DNA of 64,000 bases, taken from Apostichopus japonicus. Taxonomy: Eukaryota; Echinodermata; Holothuroidea; Aspidochirotida; Stichopodidae. Below, piece by piece: positions 42,863-54,545 of this stretch. How positions within the stretch are numbered: position 1 is the stretch's first letter; each line of letters begins with the position of its first letter. Location: positions 17,038,376-17,102,375 of the forward strand of contig NC_092567.1 in assembly GCF_037975245.1 (NCBI RefSeq), given 5' to 3'. The notes beneath the pieces are model-generated. The model was given only the letters and a program-made list of their open reading frames with translations. It searched no databases and was not told the origin of the DNA. A program made the translations under genes and the position numbers.

Positions 42863-44242
42863 ATGACGTCTACAGGGCAAAGCATGGAGCTACTCACGGC
42901 TGTGGAGAAGAGGATTAAAGATGATAACATTAAAAACATTCGCTTTGAGTTTCTTGATACCAACGCGGTCGCTAGATCTAAAACCATTCCTGCTCGCCAC
43001 TTTAAGAGCACCGCCACATCTGGAATCCTGTTTCCAGGTGTCTTTTTTGCGGTGACTGCAAGATCAGACATACCATTTGAAAGCTCTATCGCCAAGAAAT
43101 ACCATTGGTCTGATCTGGTATTTCTACCCGATCTGTCCACGTTCGAAGTATTACCATGGACTCCAAATACAGCGAGAGTGTTCGTCTCAGTATCGGACAT
43201 CAGTGACGGCGACAAGGCGTTACTAGATCCACGAAACGTCGCTCGGGCTCAGTTAGAGAAGCTCAAGGACAGAGATCTGAGTATCTTCTCATCATTTGAA
43301 TACGAGTTTTGGGTAGTGGATGAAGAAAATAGGAAACCGATCATCGACGGCGTAGATTGCTACGCCACCATTCGTCTCGCAAAGCACCAAGCATTTTTTG
43401 ACAAGGTCGCTGAAAATCTCTCACAAGCCGGAGTCGATATCGAATGCGTCGAAACTGAATACGCCAAAGGTCAGTTTGAGTTTGCCATATGCCCGACATT
43501 TGGAATCAAAGCCGCAGATAACGCCGCCACTTTCCGCACTGGTGTAAAAGAAATGGCGATGCGAAACGGATTTGTCGCCAGTTTTATGTCGACGCCATAT
43601 CCTGAAGAAGGAGGGTCGTCGGGGCACTTCAATCACTCATTGTGGTCACTCGATGGTAAGACGCCTAAAACAGGTGATTCTTCTCGGCCCTATGGACTCT
43701 CAGAGATTGGAGAACACTGGATAGCTGGTCTTCTAGAACATGCTCCAGCATTATCCTTTCTACAGAGTCCAACTGTAAATTGTAGAGATACAGTGAAACC
43801 AGATACATTCACACCATTTAACGCCACGTGGGGAGTAGATAACCGTACATGTGCGGTTCGTTTGAAGCCAGTCGGGGCTCATGGGATCTACATGGAGAAT
43901 CGAATGGGATCAAGTGCTGGAAACCCTTACATAAGTCTAGCTGCTACAATCGCAGCTGGAATAGATGGTATCGAACGTAAGTTACCTCTTCCACCTCCAG
44001 TACCGACCAACAAGCCATCACATATTGCTGAGCACGTTCCACCGAACACTGCCCTCCTGCCCGCTGACATGGAGGCTGCATTTCAAGCCCTAAAAAAGGA
44101 TGAGATAATAGTAAGTGCTATTGGGGCCGACCTTGTCGACGCTCTGGAGTCCGTACGACGTCTTGAAATGACCACATTTGCTGCTAACAGTGATGTTGAA
44201 AAATTTGAATTGCACAGGCGTATGTATTTTGATTACGTTTAA
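42863..44242 (+). CDS. LGSN: Lengsin-like protein (class I glutamine synthetase family)
   Basis: One uninterrupted exon encodes 459 residues, close to the family length (450-510). Residues 10-110 form the beta-grasp N-domain; 125-459 form the catalytic domain. Visible family residues: Glu146 and Glu148 (FEYEF), Glu199 and Glu206 (ETEYAKGQFEF), Asn327-Arg328 (GVDNRTCAVRL), Glu345 and Arg347 (ENRMGSS) and NPYISLAATIAAGIDGIE. At the nucleotide site, GHFNHSLW (254-261) appears where enzymes usually have GxHxHQSLW, so Asn257 replaces a conserved His; this suggests weak or no glutamine synthetase activity, as known for lengsin, a vertebrate lens protein. The codon use is ordinary, so it is an intact gene. 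A likely 3' splice site (CCAATTTGCAG, ending 42842) sits 20 nt before ATG, so a 5' UTR intron is probable. AATAAA occurs near 44661. Confidence 0.93.
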   Translation: MTSTGQSMELLTAVEKRIKDDNIKNIRFEFLDTNAVARSKTIPARHFKSTATSGILFPGVFFAVTARSDIPFESSIAKKYHWSDLVFLPDLSTFEVLPWTPNTARVFVSVSDISDGDKALLDPRNVARAQLEKLKDRDLSIFSSFEYEFWVVDEENRKPIIDGVDCYATIRLAKHQAFFDKVAENLSQAGVDIECVETEYAKGQFEFAICPTFGIKAADNAATFRTGVKEMAMRNGFVASFMSTPYPEEGGSSGHFNHSLWSLDGKTPKTGDSSRPYGLSEIGEHWIAGLLEHAPALSFLQSPTVNCRDTVKPDTFTPFNATWGVDNRTCAVRLKPVGAHGIYMENRMGSSAGNPYISLAATIAAGIDGIERKLPLPPPVPTNKPSHIAEHVPPNTALLPADMEAAFQALKKDEIIVSAIGADLVDALESVRRLEMTTFAANSDVEKFELHRRMYFDYV

Positions 44243-45147
44243 ACAAATTGAGAAAAAAATACAGAGGATTTAACCGTTCCCCCTCGGAAAGAATGACGTC
44301 ATAAAGCTCGTACAATCATCGGGCAGCTTAAACGCATCGACTTTTCTTTTTTCATTCTTTGATTTTGTCTCCAGATGAATTCATTTGGTTATATATGTTA
44401 ATCGGTAGACTTTGGTGAGCTCTTTGATCATGTTCTGATAACAACCAAAATGAAAGAAGAATATTTCTTAATGGTATATATTATATAAACCCTTACATAA
44501 GTTAAATGTTTTTTTTCTGTCTTCAACAGATTAATTTTTTTTTTAAATCAGCATACTTAGCATTTAATACGCAGATTATGACTAATGATATTATACATTT
44601 AATTTTGCTTTGTAACATTTGTGTTATAAAGTTCGAAAATGTTATAGTAGATTTGATGATTTAATAAATATTATATTCAAACAAAAAGTTACATCAGAAC
44701 ATTTTGGGTACGGGGTATACCCTTTTCATTCCATTCAATACATTAATCACTTTTGTCCTGGAAAGGTATTTTTGTTTGAGCTAGGGGTTCATCTTCTAAC
44801 ATTGTATTCATCGTTTCTATAATTATTTTCAATTGATTCCGCATGGGTTTTTAATCTGCTTCTTGTTCTTCTTTATTGGTACTTGCAATTTCCATCTGTT
44901 CCCTCCTTTTACCATTTAACTGTTTTGAGTGAGTCCGTGAATGTTGGTTCCTGCTGTATAGAGCTCTTGCTAGGAAACCTAAACTTCTAGCCTAGCATCC
45001 AATTCTTCAGTTTCACTCATAGCATTGCGTTGTGTCCACACAGCTTCTTTCCATCCTATAGTAACTCTCTTATAGTGGGCAGTTCTTCTGAGATTTGGAG
45101 AGCAGTTTGCGTTCCATTTCTGAGATCCTCATGTATATTCTTAGTGG
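44243..45147. other. Lengsin 3' UTR and intergenic DNA
   Basis: No further gene. The first 200 bp are probably 3' UTR. The segment 44340-44440 resembles 54190-54280 in sequence and order (see findings). A candidate poly(A) signal AATAAA lies at about 44661. Confidence 0.5.
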
Positions 45148-45155
45148 TTTCTCTG

Positions 45156-45987
45156 CAGGGACGTAGCCAGGGGAGCAACTTCCCCCCCCCCACCCCCTCT
45201 CAGTGTCGAAAAAATGTTTAAAAAAATGTCTTGAATACGTCAGCTCCGTTTACTCGACTATAATCGTAGTAACATTCAGGCCTATTGATTCGACTTCTTA
45301 CTTAAGTTTGGCAGATGCAATCAGCTAAATTTAGCCTATAGCCTATTACAAGCCTACAGTTGGCCACTGCGTAATAAAATACATGTTGCATGCCTAACCG
45401 CACTCCATGGAGTGTCACGAACTGTATACACAACGACGTCGCACAACGTTACACGTAAGTCGTTCTCATCCTTTTCATGATTCGTCCTAAGTTGTTGCAC
45501 GAACAGCATGTTATGAAGCTAAGCTAGCAATCGTACGTGATACGCGCTTCATATAAATAATTATTGCACTGCTAATACTCTGCGATAACGATATTTGTTT
45601 TTAGGCTACTGCTTATCTGGCTGTCTTACAAAATGTGAAAGTTTAGGCCTACATTGTCCATCAGTTAAGTTCGTCAACTGTATTAAAGTCCAGACATTGG
45701 ACAATAGATATCCTACTGGAAAAATTGTAAAAGAGCACTATGTTTGTCTTTCTGATATAATATGTAAAAGAACATGTAAAAGAATTCAAACAGGAAACAA
45801 AATCAAATTATGATATCATATGATAATGATGAAAATGGCAAAACATTGCACCAGGTCGCATCTAAAGACCTTCAATTGTTCAAAAATATATCAAAGGGGA
45901 GGGGGACCCCTACCCCCCTAGACCCCTTCCCCATATCAATCGCAAAATGTGCCCCCCCCCCCTTTTTTTTAAATTCCTACGTCGCTG
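45156..45987. mobile_element. hAT-type non-autonomous element, 832 bp, perfect 8-bp TSD
   Basis: TTTCTCTG is duplicated at 45148-45155 and 45988-45995. The termini are CAGGGACGTAGCCAGGGG and, reversed, CAGCGACGTAGGAATTT. A C-run follows the left end and C/T-runs precede the right end. The interior has no transposase. Confidence 0.88.
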
Positions 45988-45995
45988 TTTCTCTG

Positions 45996-47475
45996 AGAGC
46001 TTCTATTTCGTCAAGAGTGCGCTTGATCGATATCTTGTGCTACAACATGCACGTCTGCAACAGCTGAATGTTTTCTATACATTTTTTAGGATTTTCATGC
46101 TGTTTTTCGTTTAATATACGGTATTCTAAGAATTTCATTGCATCCCTTTTTGTCTTTTTGAAAATTTGACATATTTTTTGACCAATATCAAAGTCTCCAT
46201 TCTCAAATGTTATTTCATTATAATGTCTTGCATGAGGTTTTAATCCATACTGCTTTAATAAAACTAATCATAAACTCGATTCAACTTTGTCTCTCTTTAA
46301 AAATCTTGTGATTTTGAAAGTAGAGGGCGTGTTTTCACCCGCTACACCGTCCCCTTCCTCACCCTGGTTAATCTGGATAGGAACGGAGGGCTGGTTGCAG
46401 AATATCATCTTCACCAAAGGTGTCTTCACCGATGAGATCAATTTCATATAATGGGATACTTTCAGCTATGATTATTATGATAATATCTTTGGATATAAAA
46501 TAATATTTCTTTTAAAATATAATTTTATAATGACATATCACTTAACAAAATAATGGCTACTTTTTATCGACATATATAAATCTGCAATTCTGCATCCTAA
46601 CAGAAAACTGAAAATCAGTAGGAGCTAACATTTATTAGACGATCAGTATAGTGGTAATTCAGAGTTCAATATTCTGGATGTGGTATTTCCGATTCTTAGG
46701 TTAACGAAATATTATTAGTATACCTAGAATAGCAGGGCTTGCGTTTAATACTGATTATACTACTAGTAGAAGTGCTGATAAATAACAGAATTAGGAGGTA
46801 AAGCTATTGGTATAACAAAATCGGATGAAAACTGAAAGTTAAGATATGAATCTATCGGACGTCTCAAATGTTCATAATTGTTTGAATGATTTGTGGTTTG
46901 CTATAAACACAACTTAATATGTCATACTAAAGCATGTGTAATAGAAAAACACTGAAACTTAGATGCCGATCTATAGATGCCGTTCTTAGGTGCCGATGAC
47001 AAATGTCATGCTCCAAATGATTGATAAGGGCAAACTGTTTCTGATGCTTACAGCGATATATATTGCATAACACTCGAATTTGAACTATACTAACAGATTT
47101 TATGGCCCTTTTACAACGCAAGACTAACTGATAGACTCAGTTTTTAGCTCATATTTTAACGATTATAGTATAGAGTACTGTTATTAAATTACTGCAGACA
47201 TAATAGTGGTATCGCTTAGGAATATGAAAATGTAACTAATGGAGAGCTATCAAGAATGATGAATTAAAAATCAACATCACGTTAAGCTTGCAGTTCTGTG
47301 TGATAGAGTGCTTCGCCACAGGAAAATAGTATTAAATGAGGTGACACAACTATTAATTGGAATACAGCGACTTAATTCTTTCCCGACTATATATACGCAT
47401 ACGTATGATATTATAAGAAGATCCATTCGATGTTGGTATTTTCAAAAGAGATATATCACTTATCAACATATGTTA
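45996..47475. other. Unassigned intergenic stretch
   Basis: A+T-rich, with no convincing ORF, RNA gene or bounded repeat. Confidence 0.45.
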
Positions 47476-47522
47476 TACAGGTGCGTATCCAGGGGGGCGT
47501 TGGGGGCGCGCGCCCCCCGGGT

Positions 47523-47650
47523 AAGGAAAAGAGGAGAGAAAAAAAGAGAAGACAAAAGGGAAAAAGAGGGAGAAAAAAAAGGAGGAGAGAAAGGAAGGGA
47601 AAAGAAAAAGAAGAAAGAGAGAAAAAGGAGAAAAGGAGGAAGTAGAAGAT
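47523..47650. repeat. Polypurine (A/G) tract
   Basis: About 128 bp almost purely A and G on the + strand (one C near 47552 and one T near 47643) follow a hAT-like terminus, CAGGTGCGTATCCAGGGGGG (47480). K/E/R-rich and, on the other strand, F/L/S-rich open frames here are composition artefacts. Confidence 0.8.
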
Positions 47651-47794
47651 AAACGCCAAGACCTCGGGAAGAGAAAGAGGAACAGTCATAATTACAGCGC
47701 TGATCCCTATTATATACACAGGGTAGCCAGTGACAGATCGAAGATTACAGAGGGGACGTGCGCCTCACCCTACCCCTTACACCGACAACTCCAT

Positions 47795-48430
47795 TTTTAG
47801 CTCATACCAGCATGCTGGTGTGAGCTATTGTTACAGTGCGGCGTCTATCACTCTATCCGTCAACAATTGGTAAAACCGCTCCCACTCACACAGTATTTAA
47901 TGGAATTTCATGAAACTTGGACACAAGGACCATTGGGTATAGGGCCATCAGAGATGGTCCGAAATTTGGGGTCAATGGTCACCTGTGGGCCGTAATGGGC
48001 CATTTTGTGGAAATACGCAAAATGCTTCTTCTCCTACAGATTCCATGGTACAATGAGGGTTTGTCACGATAGTACTATGGAAGTTTTACCCTCAGGGTGT
48101 TCATGAATTTGAGATCAAAGATCAACTAGGGGTCTTTTGTGGCCCGGGCCGCCGCCCTATATTTTCAAATTGCTCCTGTTCGTACAGTGTATGGCCAGTT
48201 ATAATGAAACTTGGTCACAACGTTCCTCGGGATGAGGGTTATGAGGGGTGTTCGGAAAATTGAGGTCAAATGTCATTTAGGGGGTCATCAGGGGTCATTC
48301 TTTGTAATATTTTCAAATATCTCAATCTCCTCAAGATTTTGATGGATCATATTCAAAGTTGAACTGATGATTGTTGAATTGTGAATGAATAAGATGATGC
48401 CTAATAAGTTTTGGTCAAAAGTTAATTAAT
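47795..48430. repeat. Dispersed 'TTTAGCTCA..TGAGCTA' repeat (copy C)
   Basis: It starts with 'ttttagctcataccagcatgctggtgtgagct', the reverse of the right end of copy B at 17125-17157. Phrases such as 'gaaacttggtcacaa' and 'gaggtcaaatgtcatttaggggtc' link it to copies A and B. Confidence 0.6.
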
Positions 48431-48435
48431 AACAA

Positions 48436-48729
48436 TTAATCCCCATTTTTAAAAAAAATCTGAGCATTCACCTTTTGCCAAAGCTCCTTTAATTTGTCTC
48501 CCAGTCTCTGCAGTGTTTGTTTACATTTGTGGTTAAGCTCTGCAGAGGATGTTAGTGGAATTAAAGCAGGACTGGGAGTTGTTATTAACTGTTGAACTGT
48601 AAGCGTGAGAGCCCTATAGCCAATCAGCACTTGCCAATTCTTAGAAGTCTTTGAGCCTGATGTATGTAGGCAGCCAGCCAAAATTTTGGCAAGGAGTGCT
48701 TCAGTATGGAACGTGAAAAGGGCAACCAT
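48436..48729 (-). pseudogene. Protein-like ORF inside a dispersed repeat (captured gene fragment?)
   Basis: The - frame reads SGSKTSKNWQVLIGYRALTL, then TVQQLITTPSPALIPLTSS and CKQTLQRLGDKLKELWQKVN, with helical, protein-like composition. The 27.55-kb copy of the repeat encodes a related peptide (IGYTALMLTVQQLITT). So this is a repeated, probably non-functional segment; I do not recognise its source. Confidence 0.3.
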
Positions 48730-48870
48730 ATTTCTTTGTCTAAACTAAGTTTGTTGCAGACTAAACTAAAGTTGTTGCTGCTGTTTTACCACGTTGTTGC
48801 TCAAACTCACGTTGTTATTTTAACTTCCGTTGTCTAAACATGCGTCGTTGTCTAAACTTACGTTGTTGCT
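48567..48870. repeat. Second copy of the 27.55-kb dispersed repeat
   Basis: 'gttgttattaactgttgaactgtaagc' and 'gtctaaactaagtttgttgc' are shared with 27555-27680. The 18-bp units are replaced by a looser 'aaactcacgttgtt' series. Confidence 0.7.
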
Positions 48871-49249
48871 ATCGGCGCTGTTCAAAATTGCTCAACCGCG
48901 TATTGTAAACCAGAATGCAAAATGCATTGAGGTTTCGATGACTTCAGTACACTAGAAAGGTGTTAGTATAAGCAGAACTAGCTGTTACTATAGAAATGGC
49001 CCGAACCACCATTTTGATACATTAAATAAACACAGGTCAGTCTATTGTTCGTGCATGGCTATACACACCTGCACCAAAAACAATAGGGGTCTTGGAGGTC
49101 CAAGTCCATTTGGAGTCACCAAACGCAAACTTGTGGAAACCTTGTTTCATAAGCTACCGTATCTCCCACAGCCAGCCTATCAGATAACATGCGCGTTAGT
49201 ACAACTGATACGAATAGGAGGCAGCACGGTAAACAACTTTTAAAATGTT

Positions 49250-49560
49250 ATACTTATCAATGTTATACAAATCAAGTACAACGTCGAGTGTCTAGACAAA
49301 GTACCAGCATAAAAATACTGCACTTTTAAACTGATTTCATTGAGCACCTCCAACAATGTGTAGAGATAATCTGGGAATGTCGGTAATCAAGTAAAACGAG
49401 TGTCGAGACAAAATGCCAGCATAAAATACTGTTCTTAAAATTGAATTATTGAACCATTACATGATGTCTGGATATGTTGTGAATGTCGGCATTCAAGTAA
49501 ACGAATGACAGTAATATTACTAAAGACAAATGTTTTCGTCCCGATCGAACACCAATTGCG
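49250..49560. repeat. Reversed copy of the 29.1-29.5-kb inverted-repeat element
   Basis: This reads as the reverse complement of 29085-29330, including 'gtctagacaaagtaccagcataaaa', 'ttattgaaccatta.atgatgtctgga' and the flanking 'actaaagacaaatgttttcgtccc'. Shared flanks show the two loci descend from one larger repeat. Confidence 0.7.
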
Positions 49561-49629
49561 TTTATTATATGACCTATACTTTTACTAGTGTTTATAGTTG
49601 AGAAGATGCGATCTTATCACTGCCTGTAC

Positions 49630-50052
49630 TTTGTGAATGCTCTTTTTTGAAGTGATATTTTTCACGAGAAATGTGAATTTTCAAATTCTGAACAAATAAT
49701 GGGCTTTAAACTTTGAAAAGTGGGGCTTTCGGATATTGTGGGCCGTGACGTAGAATCACCTACAAAAGCAATGATCCACAGGACATGCAATGAGGTCGAA
49801 CATGATGTGTGACTGGTTACAATCTTCAAAAAGGTTATGGATGGGAAAAAAAATATTGGGAAATACTTTGTTCTCAGGCAAAAGTGTACATCTGGTTGGT
49901 CATTTTCAAGCCCGAGAAGTGCCATTTCCGGTGATCTAGGGGGTATTAAAACCTGAAATTTTCTTGTACGCTCCGCGCCAACCGATGGTGGCGCTCCGCT
50001 TAGATAGTAATTCGCGCCCCCCGGGTTAGAAAATCCTGGATACGCCCCTGAT
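49630..50052. repeat. Second copy of the 440-bp dispersed repeat
   Basis: Close match to 30955-31375 from 'tttgaagtgatatttttcacgagaaatg' to 'ggatacgcccctg', with few substitutions. Confidence 0.8.
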
Positions 50053-51585
50053 TATAATCGCAAAATGAAAAGGACCAGTATCAGCATAGAACGCGTCCCA
50101 GATGTATGCTTCAGTTTTTTATGCATTTCTTAAGCTTTTGCAACTTTTACTTTATGTGAATCTAAATTATAGTATAGCTGATTGCAAAACCTGTCTTGAA
50201 TTATTTACAGTTCGTGTTATGTAGGCCTATTTATTTATTTGGCAGTTGGGTGGGGGAGGGGAGAAAGAAACGGCACAACGTCCCTGGGTATCATACTTAG
50301 ATACACAGTGATTCATTGAGTTTCCCCATAAGGCTGCGCTGCATAATCACATTCTATAGGTCGAGAGCTTTCAACACCTACATGCGCCATTTAAGGTCTT
50401 TGGACAGACCACGAATCGATTCCGCCATGATTACTTCTCCCAATTCACAACTTCCACCAACATGTAATCATGGTAGACACATTTTAGAACAGAACTTCTT
50501 GGCGCTATTGAGTGCACGAAGGCTTTAAAACACACGTGGGCCGCCAGCAGTTACGCAACTTACGCTAAATGTCAGCATGTTATCTGATTTGAGTATAATA
50601 TATCAAAAATTATTGTTTGGAAGTATATCGTACGACAATATTAGTAGGAACAGGTACAACTAGTTCGGAAGCGCTGAACACTCCACAATACGAAAAAGAA
50701 TTGGCTATAGGTCGCCTACTGTGAAGAGTTGGTCACATGCACGCATGTTGCCAGGGCATGTGAGTAACATACACGAATTTGCCGCATGCTACGTGCACGT
50801 ATAGGCCTACATGTGGCTTTCTCCACCGTTATCAATCACACGGCAGTTACCCTTTATGTACAATGTTAGGTTACTTTGAATGATATGACCTTGTCACTTG
50901 AGGTATGTGAATGATGATCATATTACAAGTTCAACTGTGTTTATCGAAAGGTTCTCATAGAATATCCACATGTAATGACAAATGTTTCAACGTTTTGTCT
51001 TCTGACTAATATAACCTACCGTACTATGCATTCGAAAGAAATCACCCTAGACCAGGACTGCCCTAACTGATGTGCATGAACCCCCAGGGGTGCGTGAGTC
51101 CATCCCAGGGGGTTCGTGAGCAGTGGCGTAGCCAGACTTTTCCATCGGGGGGGGGGGCAAATGGGGGGGCGAAGGGTCTGATTCAGGTGGGGCAGACTTA
51201 GCTAGTACAAAAGACATACCAAACAGTTTGCATGACAAACTGTGGCAAATCGGGTATTGTGTCAGCAATGTAGGGTACAGATGGTCACTCTAGTTAGCTG
51301 ACGTTTTGTGTAATTTCCACATAGGTATTCTTAACGGTAAAACAGATCACTGAAAAAGTCATCGATAATTCTCTTTAAAAATCTGAATAGACTATGCTCT
51401 TTCTGTCAGTATTCAAAGATGATCAGCATGATATCTGACTTGCCTGGGAGTGTAACCACCCCCCCCCCCCCAATCAACAAAAGATGTTATCATTCCCCAT
51501 TCGGGCCCTTCTTTTGCACTGTCTAGGGCTCACTCAAACAGTCTAGCGAAGGTTAATTGGCCCATTCTGATGACTGTCTGCGAAC

Positions 51586-51960
51586 TTATCGACGAATTCG
51601 TCCACACTTGATCCCCCAGACAGTTCCCTCTCGATAGTGTAAAACTCCGAGATCACTAAGGCGACTGTCTGACATTGTGTTCCGCAGATAGGTTTTGATG
51701 AGCTTCAATGTTGAGAAGCTGCGATCGCATCCAGCAATCGATACCGGAATCGCAATGGCAATTTTACAAAGGCGGAACAGCTCTGCAAAGACATCTTTAT
51801 ATGGCTCCAGGAACGATGTCAGCGACAGAACGTTGGGTGGTGGCGTCTCTCCCGTGTTAGCGAACTTGCGCTGGAGGAGTCTCTGTGCTTGCGGAACCTC
51901 GTGTTTGAGGTCTTCCATGCTCGCATCGAAAACTTGGCCAAACTGTTCGACGCTTTCCAT
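51586..51960 (-). pseudogene. hAT transposase C-terminal dimerisation domain (truncated)
   Basis: The 124-residue frame contains SLTSFLEPYKDVFAELFRL, then IAIAIPVSIAGCDRSFSTLK and LIKTYLRNTMSDSRLSDLGV. This is the hAT C-terminal dimerisation helix set (PVS.A.CERSFS.LK.IKT.LR..M...RL..L), as in ZMYM-type and THAP/P52-like hAT proteins. The DDE catalytic core and zinc finger are missing or unreadable, so it is a relic. Its position inside a TSD-bounded hAT explains it. Confidence 0.85.
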
Positions 51961-53214
51961 TGAGAAGAACGTATAAAGACTAACGTAGGATGTTCAGTGT
52001 TGAATGTACCAAGAAACACAGCGCGATTGGTCGCGTAGGCGTAGCAAAACTTGTTGTAAGTTTCAGTCAAAATGAAAATTGTTTCTAAATACTGTGATAT
52101 TCATTCTGCCATACACGTCACTCACGTGTGAATCATTTCGGAACACAATCCAGGGATCAGGGATAACCATGTGAACATAAACTGAACGTAGCCTCCGCTT
52201 GTGAGTGCCGCGGAGGCTAACTAGAAGACTTTTTGTTGAAATAAAATCTAATAGCCTATATCATATAGTTGAGTGATGTACAAAAGTCGTACCTATCGAG
52301 ATACTCTTTCACGTTCCATACGCATATGTTGCCATAGTACTACCATACCGTGCATGTGATAAATAACTGAATTATGAAACAGACACAGACCGCATGACTT
52401 TGGTGAAGTTGGTGTACGCATGACAGTATGTCTTGAAGATAAAGAGCTGAGAAAGTAATTGAAAGGTTGGCCAAAGTAATTATTAAAGGAGCGGAATCCA
52501 GGGGGTGGGGGTTTTGGGGATTTAAGCCCCCCTTGAGTTTTCTGAATTAAAAAAATCCTTTTGTACGCGATCCACACAGAGCCCGTATAGATCTACTCTG
52601 GATCGAGTTGAAGATTGTAATTCGAGTGTTTTGGCCCAGGGACACACCCTCCTCTTATGAGGAGTTCGGTTTCCCAGTGTCCTTGCAATTATGACTGTTA
52701 GGGGCCTCTGCAGGGGCACTGATGCTGCCATTTTGGCTGCTATTGGGTTGCCAATTTTAAAAATTTCCTGCGCTCCTCGCCAACCGATGGTGGCGCTTCG
52801 CTTTATAGTTACTACCGTCATTTTAGTACAAGCAAAGGAAGTGTACAAGGAAACCCGACTTATCTACAGGGCTAGGAGGTGTTATTTCTGCTGGTAAGTG
52901 TTATAAGCTGGCCTGCCTTTTCTCAAAATAGTCCCGGCCAACAAATGGTGGGGTCCTGCTTTGATGTCAAACTGTCTGCAACGTTATAATATATTATGTT
53001 TTCTACTGCCCACTCCTGCACAGATGCTAGACAACGTTTAGCAATTGAACACCACTGTTTTATAATCCCCCCCCCACCAAGTCGTGAACCCCTCTAGGCC
53101 CCCTACAAACACACCTACACTCAGTTGGAAAAAAATCTATTCAGTTGGAATATTGGAAATTCTTCACCCCTAATCATCTGATCCTAGCTAGGTCCCTGAT
53201 TGGTTGTCCCCAGA

Positions 53215-53700
53215 TGATTGTGCAACATTATGGATAGGTTTTGAAATAAATTTAACGAGAAATGTGAATTTTAATATTCTGAACAAATAAATGGGCTTGA
53301 AACCTTAAAAAGTGGAACTGACGGGTAATTGTAGGCCGCGACGTAGAATCACCTACAAAAGCAATGATCCACAGGAGATGCGATGAGGTCAAACATGATG
53401 TGGGACGGGTGATTGACAATCTTCAAAAAGGTTATGGACGAAAATAACTATTGGGAAATACTTGGTTCTCAGGCCAAAGTGTACTTCGGGTGGTCATTCT
53501 CATGCTCTGGAAGTGCCATTTCTGGTGATCTGGGGGGGGGGGGGGGGGTATCAAAACCAAAAAAATTCTTGTACGCTCCGCGCGCAGACTGATGGTGGCG
53601 CTCCGCTTAAATAGTAATTAGCGCCACCAAGTTTGAAAATCCTGGATACTTACCTGATCAAACCCCTCCCTTGGCAAAAACCTGGATCCGCCCTGTATTA
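53215..53700. repeat. Third copy of the 440-bp dispersed repeat, nested in a hAT
   Basis: 'attgtgcaacattatgg', 'acgagaaatgtgaatttt', 'gacgtagaatcacctac' and 'cttgtacgctccgcg' match the copies at 30.9 and 49.6 kb. More substitutions and a long G-run at about 53530 mark it as older or faster diverging. Confidence 0.75.
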
Positions 53701-54099
53701 TTATTTTGGAAATTCCAGATGACTTCCATTTTGCCTGACACAAAGCAAAGTTAGCATACATTCATGCTTGAAAATTATAGTATAGTAATGGCTTAGATCG
53801 TGTCTCGAAAAGTTAAGGGTTCGTGGATAACTCTGACATCAACAGGGGGTTTGTAGGGGGATAAAGTTAAGGAACCCCTGCCCTAGACTAATATTCAATG
53901 TTTCTTAGCATTGATTAATGTTTTATTTGCTCCGTCTCCCTATACCTTTGCAAAGGGAATCCCGGCGGGGAGCGTTCATTTCGACTTCTACCAATTGTGG
54001 CTATACAAACTATTGTGTTAAAGGAGTGGAAATGAAAACCGCTATAATATGACAACCTATGACCTTTACACAACTAGAAAAATATGCAGAGAACTCTCT

Positions 54100-54290
54100 C
54101 TCTCTCAAATATAACGACATAATGCAAATAACGACCACCAGCTGCTTCGATGAAAGATATTCTTTCCTTGTTTTTTATATTTTCTTTTAATTTTCTCCCT
54201 TTCTTGTCTTCCGGTAAATCCACTTGGTTATATTTGTTAATCATAGACTCGCATGAGCTCCCTTGATCATGGTTTTAGTTGGCGCGTAAG
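54100..54290 (+). pseudogene. Fragment resembling the lengsin 3' UTR
   Basis: 'ctttcttgtcttcc.gtaaatccacttggttatatttgttaatcatagact' and 'gagctcccttgatcatg' match, in the same order and spacing, 44360-44435 downstream of the lengsin stop. The 100 bp before ('aacgacataatgc...ccagctgcttcgatg') align more weakly to 44293-44342. This may be the remains of a duplicated lengsin copy; no lengsin coding sequence is recognisable upstream, where a hAT lies. Confidence 0.4.
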
Positions 54291-54545
54291 GTCTGTGACG
54301 ACATTGCGAATAAGGCTTGAAATGGATGGACTAAAATAACTAAGAACATAACCGAAGGCACGTATAATACATTGACTGTAGCGGACATAGTCATAGTAGA
54401 ACAAAGGTTTTACATTGTAAATGGCTCAATGTATTTCAGCATTTTTTATCAGACCATATACATCAACAGGTAACGAATTCGGTGACTTCCTCTTGGTTGA
54501 AGAAGGTTCTAATTTCCAACGGTAGTAAATACTTTTAAGAAAAAG

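Larger units (their letters stand above)
51053..53880. mobile_element. hAT transposon, 2.83 kb, perfect 8-bp TSD, decayed transposase
   Basis: CCCTAGAC is duplicated at 51045-51052 and 53881-53888. The left end CAGGACTGCCCTAAC and the reversed right end CAGGGGTTCCTTAAC match at 11 of 15 positions, in the CAGGGGT-type style of Charlie/Tip100 hATs. A hAT C-terminal dimerisation domain lies inside on the - strand. Nested later insertions include the hAT-like terminus at 51125 and the third copy of the 440-bp repeat (53215-53700). Confidence 0.85.

Noticed and set aside
42778..43215. 145-residue ORF antisense to lengsin
   Set aside because: A shadow of the lengsin coding strand; no independent motif.
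47308..47719. K/E/R-rich and F/L/S-rich ORFs
   Set aside because: Composition artefact of the polypurine tract at 47523-47650.
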